From Methylococcus mesophilus (GTDB taxonomy: Bacteria; Pseudomonadota; Gammaproteobacteria; Methylococcales; Methylococcaceae): a stretch of 64,000 bases of DNA. The stretch's first letter is position 1. The number at the start of each line of letters is the position of its first letter. Below the pieces are notes generated by a model. The model did not search any database and was not told the DNA's origin. It saw nothing but the letters and a program-made list of their open reading frames with translations. Position numbers and translations under genes: made by a program. Location: contig NZ_CP110921.1 in NCBI RefSeq assembly GCF_026247885.1, positions 868,001 through 932,000 on the forward strand. The letters are read 5' to 3'. Shown here piece after piece: positions 44,000 through 53,593 of the stretch.

Positions 44000-45427
44000 A
44001 TGACTCCCAAAGACGCTCAACCCTTCTACAACGAAATGTACGACGACCATGGAACGGTCCGTGACATCTACCTTGCGTACAAGCAGTGGCTCAATGGCCT
44101 TGGAGCAGGCGCGCTGGAGCGCAAACGCGCCGAAGCTGAGCTGCTCTTCCGTCGAATGGGTATTACATTTACCGTCTACGGGGAAGCCGATGGCGCCGAG
44201 CGTCTGATTCCGTTTGATATCGTGCCGCGTATTTTCGGCGCCGAGGAGTGGCGCCGTCTTGAGTTGGGTCTAAAACAACGTGTACGAGCGCTGAACGCTT
44301 TCCTTAACGACATCTATCACACCCAAGAAATTCTCAAGGCAGGAATCATCGACGCAAAGCAGGTTCTTGGCAATGCAATGTACCGCCCAGAGATGCAAGG
44401 AGTAGATCTGCCTAACCAAGTCTATGCGCAAATCGCCGGCATTGATTTGGTACGGGTGGATAAGAATGACTTTTATGTACTGGAAGACAACCTGCGAACG
44501 CCTTCCGGGGTTTCATACATGCTGGAAAACCGCAGGACCATGATGCGGCTATTTCCCGAGCTCTTCGCGCTGCACACAGTCGAACCGGTCGAGCATTATC
44601 CGCAGATGCTGTTGGATACTTTACGTGAGTCCGCCCCAGCCTATGTTGACAATCCAGCGATCGTAGTACTTACACCGGGAGCCTATAACAGCGCCTACTT
44701 TGAGCACGCCTTCCTCGCCAGCCAGATGGGAGTGGAATTAGTTGAAGGACAGGATCTCTTCGTCGACCAAAGTAAGGTCTATATGCACACGACAGAGGGG
44801 CCCCAACAAGTACATGTGATCTACCGGCGGGTCGACGACGATTTTCTTGACCCGCTGGCCTTTCGGGCGGATTCTATGCTGGGCGTGCCGGGGTTGTTCG
44901 AGGCCTATCGAAGTGGCCATGTCGCGTTAGCTACCGGAGTAGGGACCGGCGTGGCAGACGACAAATCGACTTATTCGTTCGTCCCTGAAATGATCCGATT
45001 CTATCTCGGAGAGTCGCCGCTTCTGTCAAATGTCCCTACTTGGCGATTGAGCGAAACTGACGATCTCAAATACGTGTTGGGACACCTGCCCGAACTGGTA
45101 GTGAAGGAAGTACAGGGTTCCGGTGGCTATGGCATGCTTATCGGCCCTACCAGCAGCAAAGCCGAGATCGAAGCTTATCGAGAGCGCATTCTGGCCCGTC
45201 CCGAACACTTTATTGCCCAGCCAACGCTAGCGCTGTCCGCTTGTCCAACTCTGGTAGAGGCAGGCGTTGCTCCCCGGCACGTGGATCTGCGCCCATTCGT
45301 TTTATCCGGCAAGGAGATCAGGCTGGTTCCGGGTGGGCTCACTCGGGTTGCGCTAAAGGAAGGGTCCTTAGTCGTCAACTCCTCGCAAGGAGGCGGTACT
45401 AAGGATACCTGGATAACAGGGGTCTAA
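44000..45427 (+). CDS. Circularly permuted ATP-grasp protein (DUF404/DUF407 type) of the Anbu cluster
   Basis: 475 residues from the ATG at 44000 (MTPKDAQPFYNEMYDDHGTV). The frame is open to 43850, but the extension is not conserved in character. It has the permuted ATP-grasp core: FDIVPRIF, GIDLVRVDKNDFYVLEDNLR with TPSGVSYML, and at the end VVKEVQGSGGYGMLIGP and RPFVLSGKEIRLVPGGLTRV. Such enzymes are expected to form peptide-like bonds with ATP; the substrate is unknown. First gene of a set that regularly includes alpha-E, transglutaminase and Anbu genes. It ends three bases before the alpha-E gene. Confidence 0.9.
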   Translation: MTPKDAQPFYNEMYDDHGTVRDIYLAYKQWLNGLGAGALERKRAEAELLFRRMGITFTVYGEADGAERLIPFDIVPRIFGAEEWRRLELGLKQRVRALNAFLNDIYHTQEILKAGIIDAKQVLGNAMYRPEMQGVDLPNQVYAQIAGIDLVRVDKNDFYVLEDNLRTPSGVSYMLENRRTMMRLFPELFALHTVEPVEHYPQMLLDTLRESAPAYVDNPAIVVLTPGAYNSAYFEHAFLASQMGVELVEGQDLFVDQSKVYMHTTEGPQQVHVIYRRVDDDFLDPLAFRADSMLGVPGLFEAYRSGHVALATGVGTGVADDKSTYSFVPEMIRFYLGESPLLSNVPTWRLSETDDLKYVLGHLPELVVKEVQGSGGYGMLIGPTSSKAEIEAYRERILARPEHFIAQPTLALSACPTLVEAGVAPRHVDLRPFVLSGKEIRLVPGGLTRVALKEGSLVVNSSQGGGTKDTWITGV

Positions 45428-45430
45428 ATC

Positions 45431-46408
45431 ATGCTTTCCCGAACCGCCGAAAACCTCTTTTGGATGGCACGCCATATCGAACGAGCTGAGAACACCGCTC
45501 GTATCCTGGATGTGGCGAAACTTTCGTCCCTGGTGCCGTTGGACATGGACGGGAGCGAGGCCTATCTATGGTATGCGCCCCTGAACATTACAGGCTGCGC
45601 TGCCAGTTACGAGGTCCAGTACGGGCTTGCCCGGTCTGACGCCGTCACGCGCTACATGGCACTTGACCCGGACAATCCATCGAGCATTTATTGCTGCCTA
45701 CGCCAGGCCCGTGAAAACGCGCGCTCCGTGCGTGGCGCCATCACCGCGGAGATGTGGGAGGTAATCAACGCTACCTGGTTAGAAGTAGGCCGACTCTCCA
45801 AGGGGATGCGCGAAGAGCAATATGGAGATTTCTTCGAGTGGGTCAAAGAACGTTCGCATTTGTTCCGCGGCGTAACGCTCGGTACCATCATTAAGGATAT
45901 TGCCCTCAATTTCATCCGCCTCGGTACCTTTCTTGAGCGAGCAGACAATACAGCGAGGATCCTCGATGTAAAGTACCATATCCTTCTGCCCGGTGTGGCA
46001 GATGTCCGAGGAGCGGCCGATTACTACCAATGGGGAGCCTTGTTAAAGTCTGTCAGTGCGTTTGAAGCTTACCGGAAGATTTACCGAAACGTCATCGCGC
46101 CACTGCGGGTAGCCGAGCTTTTCATTCTGCGTGACGACATGCCGCGCTCTCTCCATGCCTGCCTAAATGAGGTCGAAACCGCGTTGATTCAGATCAACGG
46201 ACTTTCCGGTCGCGAAGCCCGTCGGCTCGCAGGCGAAATCCATGCTGATCTGCATTTCGGTCGAATAGAGGATGTGTTTACACGCGGTTTACATGAATAT
46301 TTGACGGATTTCCTTAGGCGTACGGACTTGCTCGGACAGGAGATCCGCAATTCTTACATGTCCCGACAAAGCCCAGGGGCGATGGACAAACTACGCCACG
46401 TCGCTTGA
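45431..46408 (+). CDS. Alpha-E domain protein (DUF403)
   Basis: 325 residues, nearly all helical, starting MLSRTAENLFWMARHIERAE, the hallmark of the family, with FLERADNTARILDVKYHI in the second half. It has no known activity and is found almost always next to the permuted ATP-grasp gene. It begins three bases after that gene and ends 21 bases before the Anbu gene. Confidence 0.94.
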   Translation: MLSRTAENLFWMARHIERAENTARILDVAKLSSLVPLDMDGSEAYLWYAPLNITGCAASYEVQYGLARSDAVTRYMALDPDNPSSIYCCLRQARENARSVRGAITAEMWEVINATWLEVGRLSKGMREEQYGDFFEWVKERSHLFRGVTLGTIIKDIALNFIRLGTFLERADNTARILDVKYHILLPGVADVRGAADYYQWGALLKSVSAFEAYRKIYRNVIAPLRVAELFILRDDMPRSLHACLNEVETALIQINGLSGREARRLAGEIHADLHFGRIEDVFTRGLHEYLTDFLRRTDLLGQEIRNSYMSRQSPGAMDKLRHVA

Positions 46409-46429
46409 TACCCCGATTTCACGACCACC

Positions 46430-47188
46430 ATGACTTACTGTTTAGCTCTTAAACTGAACGCCGGGATGGTGTTTGCCTCGGATTCCCGTACCAACGCCGG
46501 CGTCGACCACATTGCCATGTTTAAGAAGATGCGGACCTTTATCAATCGCGGTGACCGCACCATCGTAATCCTAAGCTCCGGCAATTTATCGATCACGCAG
46601 AACGCCATCAACCTGTTGGAGCAACAGGGGCGGCATCCTGAAAATCGGAATATCTGGAATGTGGAATCGATGTTCGACGTCGCGCAGCTTTTGGGGGAAT
46701 GCTTGCGGTCAGTGCGCCAGCACGATGGCGCCTTTCTGGCACAGAGCAACGTCGACGCCAGTGCCAATTTCATTGTCGGAGGCCAGATTCGCGGCGAACC
46801 TATGCGTTTGTGCTTGGTTTACGCCGAGGGCAACTTTATCGAGGCCGGCGAGGAAACACCATTTTTCCAGATTGGAGAAACGAAGTACGGTAAGCCGATT
46901 CTCGACCGGGTCATCAAGCCCGACACGCCACTGGACGAGGCGATTAAGTGTGTCTTGGTGTCGTTCGACTCGACCATGCGCAGTAATTTGTCGGTCGGCT
47001 TACCCATCGATCTTGCATGCTACAGCGAGTCACATTTCGATTTGAATTTGGTGCAGCACATCACCGACGACGACCCGTATTTTTCGCAGATAAGTCGGCG
47101 CTGGAGCGAAGGACTGCGCGGCGTATTCGCATCGCTTCCCAGTCCAGACTGGCTGAGCGAACCGCTACCGCGCGACTTTCCCCTTTAA
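46430..47188 (+). CDS. Anbu, proteasome-like Ntn hydrolase
   Basis: 252 residues starting MTYCLALKLNAGMVFASDSR. After Met removal Thr2 would be the N-terminal nucleophile of the proteasome/HslV fold; the SDSRTN and GDRTIVILSSGN segments match the family. Anbu (ancestral beta-subunit) forms open-ring or helical assemblies in other bacteria and is linked genetically to ATP-grasp, alpha-E and transglutaminase genes, as here. No ATPase unfoldase accompanies it. The substrate and true activity are not established. Confidence 0.92.
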   Translation: MTYCLALKLNAGMVFASDSRTNAGVDHIAMFKKMRTFINRGDRTIVILSSGNLSITQNAINLLEQQGRHPENRNIWNVESMFDVAQLLGECLRSVRQHDGAFLAQSNVDASANFIVGGQIRGEPMRLCLVYAEGNFIEAGEETPFFQIGETKYGKPILDRVIKPDTPLDEAIKCVLVSFDSTMRSNLSVGLPIDLACYSESHFDLNLVQHITDDDPYFSQISRRWSEGLRGVFASLPSPDWLSEPLPRDFPL

Positions 47189-47298
47189 TTCATCTCGTAC
47201 GTTCGCTAGCTAGACCGGGAAGACGTCTTGACAATAACGGAAGACAAAGATTTATCCGCATTTCTTGCCCCGGTAATCGAGCACCACCAAGGACCGTC

Positions 47299-50200
47299 AT
47301 GACCATCCGTGTTGCCTTACATCATCAATCCCGTTATCGCTTCGACCGGCCGGTAGTAGCTGCGCCGCATGAAATACGCCTACGACCTGCTGCCCATACC
47401 CGAACCCCCATTTCGGGCTACTCGCTACGAATTAAGCCAAAGCAGCACTTCTTACATTGGCAGCAGGATGCCTATGGCAACTTCGTGGCGCGCCTCACCT
47501 TTCCGCAACCTACTCGCGAGATAGAGATAACCGTTGAACTGGTAGCGGACATGACGGTCATCAATCCATTCGACTTTTTCGTCGAAGAATGGGCAGAGCA
47601 CTATCCCTTTGCTTACCCGGAACTGTTGACTTCAGAGCTGGCGCCTTTTCTAGAGGCCGATGCCGCTGGACCGTTGACCCAAGCGTGGCTCAATGAATTC
47701 CGACGAACAATTCCTTCCAAGATTACCACCACTAACCTTCTGGTAATGCTGAATACAAATGTTCAGCAAGCGGTCTCGTACTTAATTCGACTGGAGCCGG
47801 GCGTCCAGACCTGTGAAGAAACCTTGTCCAAACGGTCCGGCTCTTGTCGCGACAGCGCGTGGCTGCTCGTACAGCTGCTCCGACATCTCGGTATCGCTGC
47901 ACGGTTCGTTTCCGGCTACCTCATCCAACTTGAGCCAGACGAGAAGCCGCTGGATGGACCGCCCGGACCAGAAGCAGATTTCACTGATCTCCATGCTTGG
48001 TGCGAAGCCTATATCCCCGGCGCCGGCTGGATTGGCGTTGACGCAACCTCGGGCTTGCTGGCCGGGGAAGGTCACATCCCACTGGCAGTCTCGGCGTTGC
48101 CGACATCCGCAGCGCCAGTAATCGGAATGACCAGCGTTTGCGAGGCTCGACTGGACGTATCCATGTCAGTTACCCGCATCCATGAGGATCCACGCGTAAC
48201 CAAGCCCTATACGGACATACAATGGGAGGAAATCCGCGCGCTGGGGAAACAAGTCGACCAGGAACTGGAAGCTGGCGATGTCCGTCTTACTCAAGGTGGA
48301 GAGCCGACTTTCGTGTCCGTCGATGATATGGACGCCGCGGAGTGGAATATCACCGCCTTAGGTGAAAATAAATGGCTTCTTGCAAATGATCTGGTCCGTC
48401 GTCTACAGCATCGTTTTGCCACCGGTAGCGTACTCCACGTCGGCCAGGGCAAATGGTATCCGGGAGAACCGTTGCCACGTTGGGCGCTGAATGTATTCTG
48501 GCGAAGCGACGGGGTTCCAGTCTGGCGGAATGCTGCGTTACTGGTGCAGGACCCCAAAGCCACACAGAACGAAACTACCGCTGAAACCTTCGGACAGTTG
48601 ATAGCCAAAAAATTAGGTCTAAATCCCGGATACTTGATGCCCGCCTATGAGGATCCTTGGTTGGCTTTGGATCAGGAAAGCCGCCTTCCCGCAAATATCG
48701 ATCCGCTACAGTCCGATCTCGATGACATAGAGGTTCGCTCAATTTTGGCGAGGCAGTTGCGGAAGGGTTTGGCTTCTGTCGTAGGGTTTATTCTCCCCCT
48801 CAAGGCGCTAGACCGGCCGAGTTCGCCCTGTTGGAAATCGAGCCGCTGGCCGCTCAAGCACGAGCGCCTGTACCTACAGCCCGGCGACTCGCCTATGGGA
48901 CTCCGGTTACCTCTGGCTAGTTTGCCTTGGGTTGCTCCCGAAGAATTCGAGTTGGAGTTGCCGCCCGACCCGTTCGAGCCCCGTAGCGACTTGCCTGAAT
49001 ACGCTGTCGCCGCGGCCGTTGGCGCAATGGAAGACATTGATGAATCACCGACAGCTCGGGAAGTCATTCATACCGCACTGGCACTGCAGGTGCGTGACGG
49101 CCTGTTACATGTGTTCTTGCCACCGACGACCCGGTTGGAACATTGGATGGCATTGCTCGCCGCTGTCGAGTCCTGCGCCGAGGAACTAAAGCAAAATATC
49201 CGTCTGGAGGGTTATGCTCCACCGCGAGATCCGCGTCTGCAATTACTCTCAGTGACGCCTGATCCCGGGGTTATCGAGGTCAACATCCATCCTTCAGCCG
49301 ACTGGGAAACACTGGAGCAACGGACCCGGGAACTTTACGAAGAGGCTCGGTTAGCGCGCCTGACGACTGAAAAGTTCATGCTCGACGGCCGCCATACGGG
49401 CACGGGAGGGGGTAATCACGTCACGTTGGGTGGAACCCGGCCAGCGGACAGTCCGTTTCTGCGGAGGCCGGATCTGCTCCAAAGCTTGATAATCTATTGG
49501 CAGCAGCATCCTGCGCTTTCCTATCTCTTCTCGGGGCAGTTCATCGGACCGACCAGTCAAGCACCGCGGGTGGATGAAGCGCGTGACGACAATCTTTACG
49601 AACTTGAAATTGCCTTCCAGCAACTGGCAACCCAACTAACCCCGGGGGAGGAAAGCTCCAGACCGTGGCTGATCGACCGGTTGCTGCGCAATTTGCTTAT
49701 CGACATGACCGGTAACACCCATCGTGCGGAGTTCTGCATCGATAAGCTGTATTCGCCGGATACCGCTGCAGGGCGCTTAGGTCTAGTCGAGCTCCGCGCT
49801 TTCGAAATGCCGCCGCACTACCGAATGAGCCTGGTCCAGGCTCTGTTGCTGCGGGCGCTCGTGGCTCGGTTCTGGCGTAAACCTTATCACGGCAAAATGG
49901 TTTACTGGGACACTGCTCTGCACGACCGGTTCATGTTACCTCACATGATCGAAACCGACCTTCGCGATATCATCCGCGACCTAAGGCAGTCGGGTTATAA
50001 CTTCGACTATGCCTGGTTCGCGCCTTTCCTTGAATTTCGCTTTCCGCACTACGGCACAGTCGTCTACGATGGTGTACAACTCGAGCTACGACAGGCAATC
50101 GAACCCTGGCATGTCCTTGGCGAGGAAGTCAGCGCGGGCGGCACGGCGCGTTATGTAGATTCCTCCGTGGAACGTCTGCAGGTCAAAGTCAGGGGCATGA

Positions 50201-50586
50201 CAGGCGGCCGCCATAGGGTTCTGTGTAACGGCCGGGCATTACCCTTGCATGCAACCGGGGTACCAGGTGAATTCGTCGCCGGGTTACGCTTTAAAGCGTG
50301 GGCGCCGCCTTCTGCACTGCATCCCGCCATCGGTATTCAGGCACCCCTGGTGATCGATCTATACGACGGATGGAACGGCCGTGCTATAGGTGGATGCACG
50401 TATCACGTCAGTCATCCTGGGGGCCGCAACTATGACAGTTTCCCGGTCAATGCCAATGAGGCCGAGGCACGCCGCCGCGCCCGCTTCTGGGATCACGGTC
50501 ACACCCCAGGGCCGATGCGCGTGCGCGACGAACCGACCAACCCCCGCTTCCCGATGACTTTGGACCTTCGCTGGGAAAACCCTTAA
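47299..50586 (+). CDS. Transglutaminase-like protein with DUF2126 domain
   Basis: 1,095 residues from the ATG at 47299, with AAGGA five bases upstream; the longer open frame begins inside the Anbu gene and is not used. An N-terminal transglutaminase domain has Cys183 ([11 protein letters not shown]), His232 ([10 protein letters not shown]) and Asp248 (GVDATSG), followed by the large DUF2126 domain (about 340-1095; [26 protein letters not shown]). It is probably a cysteine peptidase or amide-forming enzyme acting with ATP-grasp, alpha-E and Anbu. Its TAA stop is formed by the TTAA target of the IS5 insertion that follows. Confidence 0.93.
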   Translation: MTIRVALHHQSRYRFDRPVVAAPHEIRLRPAAHTRTPISGYSLRIKPKQHFLHWQQDAYGNFVARLTFPQPTREIEITVELVADMTVINPFDFFVEEWAEHYPFAYPELLTSELAPFLEADAAGPLTQAWLNEFRRTIPSKITTTNLLVMLNTNVQQAVSYLIRLEPGVQTCEETLSKRSGSCRDSAWLLVQLLRHLGIAARFVSGYLIQLEPDEKPLDGPPGPEADFTDLHAWCEAYIPGAGWIGVDATSGLLAGEGHIPLAVSALPTSAAPVIGMTSVCEARLDVSMSVTRIHEDPRVTKPYTDIQWEEIRALGKQVDQELEAGDVRLTQGGEPTFVSVDDMDAAEWNITALGENKWLLANDLVRRLQHRFATGSVLHVGQGKWYPGEPLPRWALNVFWRSDGVPVWRNAALLVQDPKATQNETTAETFGQLIAKKLGLNPGYLMPAYEDPWLALDQESRLPANIDPLQSDLDDIEVRSILARQLRKGLASVVGFILPLKALDRPSSPCWKSSRWPLKHERLYLQPGDSPMGLRLPLASLPWVAPEEFELELPPDPFEPRSDLPEYAVAAAVGAMEDIDESPTAREVIHTALALQVRDGLLHVFLPPTTRLEHWMALLAAVESCAEELKQNIRLEGYAPPRDPRLQLLSVTPDPGVIEVNIHPSADWETLEQRTRELYEEARLARLTTEKFMLDGRHTGTGGGNHVTLGGTRPADSPFLRRPDLLQSLIIYWQQHPALSYLFSGQFIGPTSQAPRVDEARDDNLYELEIAFQQLATQLTPGEESSRPWLIDRLLRNLLIDMTGNTHRAEFCIDKLYSPDTAAGRLGLVELRAFEMPPHYRMSLVQALLLRALVARFWRKPYHGKMVYWDTALHDRFMLPHMIETDLRDIIRDLRQSGYNFDYAWFAPFLEFRFPHYGTVVYDGVQLELRQAIEPWHVLGEEVSAGGTARYVDSSVERLQVKVRGMTGGRHRVLCNGRALPLHATGVPGEFVAGLRFKAWAPPSALHPAIGIQAPLVIDLYDGWNGRAIGGCTYHVSHPGGRNYDSFPVNANEAEARRRARFWDHGHTPGPMRVRDEPTNPRFPMTLDLRWENP

Positions 50587-51759
50587 GGAACTTCTGAACA
50601 AATCCAGCGGGTGTAAGCTATTCCTGCCCAGAAGCCCTGAACGCGGAGCCCCCATGAAACAGACCACCTTCGCCTCCTTAGCCTTTGACCGGAAGAAGAA
50701 GCAGACCCGGCGCGAGAAGTTCCTGGCCGAGATGGAGCAGGCGGTGCCGTGGCCGGAACTGCTGGCGGTGATCGAACCGCATTACCCGAAAGCGGGTCGG
50801 CGCGGTCGTCAACCGTACCCGTTGGCGACGATGCTCAGGCTTTACTTCCTCCAGCAATGGTATGCCTTGTCCGACCCGGGCCTGGAAGATGCCCTGTACG
50901 AGATCGAATCGATGCGGCGTTCTGCGGGTCTGGAGTTGGCCGATGACGCGCTGCCGGATGAAACCACGCTCCTCAACTTCCGGCGCCTGCTGGAGCGTCA
51001 CGAGCTGACGGCGAAGTTGATGAACGCCATCAATGACGTGCTGGAAGCGCGAGGGCTGCTGCTCAAGGGCGGCACGATGGTGGATGCGACGATCATCCAC
51101 GCCGCGCCATCGACGAAGAACAAAGCCAAGACCCGCGATCCCGAGATGCATCAGACCAAGAAGGGCAATCAGTGGTTCTTCGGCATGAAGGTGCATGTGG
51201 GAGCGGATGTTCACACCGGTGTCGCCCACACGGTCTCGGTCACACCGGCCCACGCCTCGGACATCAGCCAGTTGCCGAACCTGCTGCGCGAGGACGACCG
51301 GCTGATCCTCGGCGATGCCGGCTACGTCAACGACACCTATAAGCGCGCGGCGCGGCAGGCCGGGGTCGTGTGGGGCGTGGCCCTGAAGGCCCGTCCGAAA
51401 CGGCGGCTGGGGTCGGCACAGAAACGCTGCAATCGAAAGCTGTCCTCGCTGCGCAGCCGCGTCGAGCACCTCTTTCGGGTGATGAAGCGGCAGTTCGGCT
51501 ACACCAAGACGCGCTACCGGGGCCTGGCCAAGAACGCCGCCCAGGTGTTTACCCTGATAGGGTTGACCAATCTCTACCTGAAGCGGTACGCATTGATGAC
51601 CTGACGGGCGAGGTGCGTCCGGAATCCGCCCCGACGGGCGCATCCGGGCGGGAATCGCCACGGTAAGTAAGGAATTTCGGTACCCTTCACCCATTTTCAA
51701 AGCCTGATTATCAGCAGGATGTGCTTTTGTCGCCCAAATCGGGTTTGTTCAGAGGTTCC
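50587..51759 (+). mobile_element. IS5-family insertion sequence, copy 2 (1,173 bp)
   Basis: Inverted repeats GGAACTTCTGAACAAATCC (left) and GGAACCTCTGAACAAACCC (right, reversed), with a perfect target duplication TTAA (50583-50586 and 51760-51763). It is inserted between the DUF2126 stop codon and the next gene. Relative to copy 1 it has scattered substitutions. Confidence 0.93.
50654..51604 (+). CDS. IS5-family transposase (copy 2)
   Basis: 316 residues, intact, differing from copy 1 at about ten positions (for example Ser for Phe in MRRSAGLEL and Leu for Ile in DETTLLNF). The DDE residues are unchanged. It is transcribed in the same direction as the Anbu cluster, so read-through into the following gene is possible. 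Confidence 0.95.
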   Translation: MKQTTFASLAFDRKKKQTRREKFLAEMEQAVPWPELLAVIEPHYPKAGRRGRQPYPLATMLRLYFLQQWYALSDPGLEDALYEIESMRRSAGLELADDALPDETTLLNFRRLLERHELTAKLMNAINDVLEARGLLLKGGTMVDATIIHAAPSTKNKAKTRDPEMHQTKKGNQWFFGMKVHVGADVHTGVAHTVSVTPAHASDISQLPNLLREDDRLILGDAGYVNDTYKRAARQAGVVWGVALKARPKRRLGSAQKRCNRKLSSLRSRVEHLFRVMKRQFGYTKTRYRGLAKNAAQVFTLIGLTNLYLKRYALMT

Positions 51760-51775
51760 TTAACGAGGACGATGC

Positions 51776-53038
51776 ATGCTGTGCTCCACTACTCAGCTAC
51801 GCCATGGCGACAAGATCAATTCAGAATTCTTCGAGGAATATCTGATCCGATTGTTGGAAGAAAGGGACCGCTCCGGGCTTACCGAGCTGATTGGCGGCAT
51901 CGAGGCGATGTTAATCAGCGTCGAGCCAGGAAATTCGGTCGAGTATATTGCTGAGCTGGCGCTGATGACGCCCTACAATTATTTGGTGACGCTCGACAGC
52001 GAAAAACATATGACGCACGTGTTGCGTATCGATATGCATTCGCCGGACATCCTTCTACGAGAACCCAAGACAGCGGATTATATGGACATATTCCGCGGCC
52101 TGAATGACCTCTATCCTGTTGGCGCCAAGCGTCCGCATAGCCGTTACCTGGGCGAAATTCTATCGTGTGCCGACCGACACCAGGTTGTGGCCTTGCAGCA
52201 GCAACGGGAATTTCGGTTTTTTCAGGTCGGACAGCTCGCGGAGCTGGATCTTCCATTGAATGTTAGCCTATCTAAGCCATCTCCCTATACGCAGAACGTG
52301 TTGGGTTACATGGAGCGCAAAGCCAACGAAATACGCGTTTACCATCACGGCGATTGCATCATTCTCGCTGCTGCCCAGCGCGCTAACGACCGCGGCAAGG
52401 AAATGCAGGAGCGCTTAGGGATAAAGGACCTCCTCTGCCCCGTTGATCACCTTGCAACTCGGGTTTACAGCCAAAATCGGGAACCGGCAATCCTAGAATA
52501 TCTAGCATTGTCGAGCTACTACTACTGGGGTAGCTACAATATCAAGGACCAAAATTCGTCCACCAACGTCACCAAGAATATTCGGGGGGTATCCGAATCA
52601 GTGAGTCCAGCCAAAGTATTTACTGCCGCCAACCATCCATACTGTCTCAATCACATAGATAAATTACCCAGTCCAACGGAGACATTTGTGCGCAACTACG
52701 GACCGCGCCTGCACCACATCGCTGTGGAGGTGAAGGATGGCCAGCAGGATGGAAAGGAGTATATCGATATTGTTGTCGATGCCATCTCAGGACAGGGTAA
52801 GGGCTTCCTGCTGGAAACTATCGGCTCGCGTAGCGCGGGTTTAAAGCAAATTTTCTCATCAGCGTCGGATTTTTCTTCCTTGATCATTGAATACGTCCAG
52901 CGCTTCGGCGATTTTCAGGGATTCTTTACCAAGGATAATGTCGCCAAATTAACCTACGCTGCAGGCCAGGAAGAGGGCGTGAGGGAGAGTCTTATTCAAG
53001 AGGCAGAATGCGGAAACCGCGCCATCCGTGGCCTGTAG
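51776..53038 (+). CDS. VOC-superfamily protein resembling 4-hydroxyphenylpyruvate dioxygenase
   Basis: 420 residues with GAGG seven bases before the ATG. The C-terminal half follows the pattern of 4-hydroxyphenylpyruvate dioxygenase: CPVDHLATRV (His225), LPSPTETFVRNYGPRLHHIA (His314) and SSLIIEYVQRFGDFQGFF (Glu372), matching the 2-His-1-Glu iron site and the RxGxFQGF ending. The N-terminal half (about 1-200) is not recognised. Spacing between the second His and the Glu (58 residues) is shorter than in the dioxygenase, so the substrate is likely different. Before the IS5 insertion it would have started 12 bases after the DUF2126 stop, as a fifth gene of the Anbu cluster. Confidence 0.7.
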   Translation: MLCSTTQLRHGDKINSEFFEEYLIRLLEERDRSGLTELIGGIEAMLISVEPGNSVEYIAELALMTPYNYLVTLDSEKHMTHVLRIDMHSPDILLREPKTADYMDIFRGLNDLYPVGAKRPHSRYLGEILSCADRHQVVALQQQREFRFFQVGQLAELDLPLNVSLSKPSPYTQNVLGYMERKANEIRVYHHGDCIILAAAQRANDRGKEMQERLGIKDLLCPVDHLATRVYSQNREPAILEYLALSSYYYWGSYNIKDQNSSTNVTKNIRGVSESVSPAKVFTAANHPYCLNHIDKLPSPTETFVRNYGPRLHHIAVEVKDGQQDGKEYIDIVVDAISGQGKGFLLETIGSRSAGLKQIFSSASDFSSLIIEYVQRFGDFQGFFTKDNVAKLTYAAGQEEGVRESLIQEAECGNRAIRGL

Positions 53039-53319
53039 ATGGGCACAAAAAGCCAGAGAATTTGCTCTTGCTTGGTGTTTGGTGGAGAGAGGGGACTCGG
53101 CTCACATCCGCAGGTTTCTACGAGGCTACAGGGAGTCTTCGGCGGAACCCTTACAAGACCACCGTACTCAAATCTCCAAGCTCAAAGCCAGCATAGCCAT
53201 CTCAATCAACGACCGGGATTCGATATTCGAGGCGTCCAGCAGCAGCGGTTTGTCGTGTCGCTGACACGACAATTCCGACACGCTCGTTCTCTCGGTCATA
53301 AGCACTCGAACGCTCCACC

Positions 53320-53460
53320 GCCGGGAGCTCGGAGGTGGAGCGCAGCTTTGGCTGGCTGGAGAAGTGTCGCCGATTGTGGAAGAACTGCGAGCGCAAGCTC
53401 ATTGCCAGCTTGCAGTTCATCCCCTTGGCGTATCTCGTCCTGCTCATCAGAAGATCGTGA
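53320..53460 (+). pseudogene. C-terminal remnant of an IS5-family transposase
   Basis: One frame reads SSEVERSFGWLEKCRRLWKN, then CERKLIASLQFIPLAYLVLL and IRRS followed by a stop. This is the final Glu region (VERxFxWLxxCRRL) and C-terminus of transposases of the IS5 family, of a type different from the two complete IS5 copies here. Nothing of the N-terminal two thirds is found upstream. Confidence 0.7.
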
Positions 53461-53510
53461 ACAGGCTCTAAGAACCCGTGCGATTCAGCGCTGAATCGAC
53501 GGACCTTGCC

Positions 53511-53571
53511 TGTGCCAATTCGTCTGCGAATCAATACCAAACTCCGCGCGGCCTTACACCGGCGGCCCGCG
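53511..53571 (+). repeat. Imperfect direct repeat, left copy
   Basis: About 60 bases, starting TGTGCCAATTCG and ending GCCTTACACCGGCGGCCCGC. It aligns with 57144-57203 at about 79 percent by hand count. It lies just outside the left end of IS407 copy 2. Confidence 0.6.
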
Positions 53572-53593
53572 TCGGGTTGACCTGCTCCCCGAT

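Larger units (their letters stand above)
53039..53577. other. Region of about 540 bases without an intact gene
   Basis: It contains a transposase C-terminal remnant (53320-53460) and one copy of a roughly 60-bp direct repeat (53511-53571). Other open frames across it (53039-53494 plus, 53202-53540 minus) have no recognisable sequence. It looks like decayed mobile DNA between the Anbu cluster and the IS407 pair. Confidence 0.6.
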
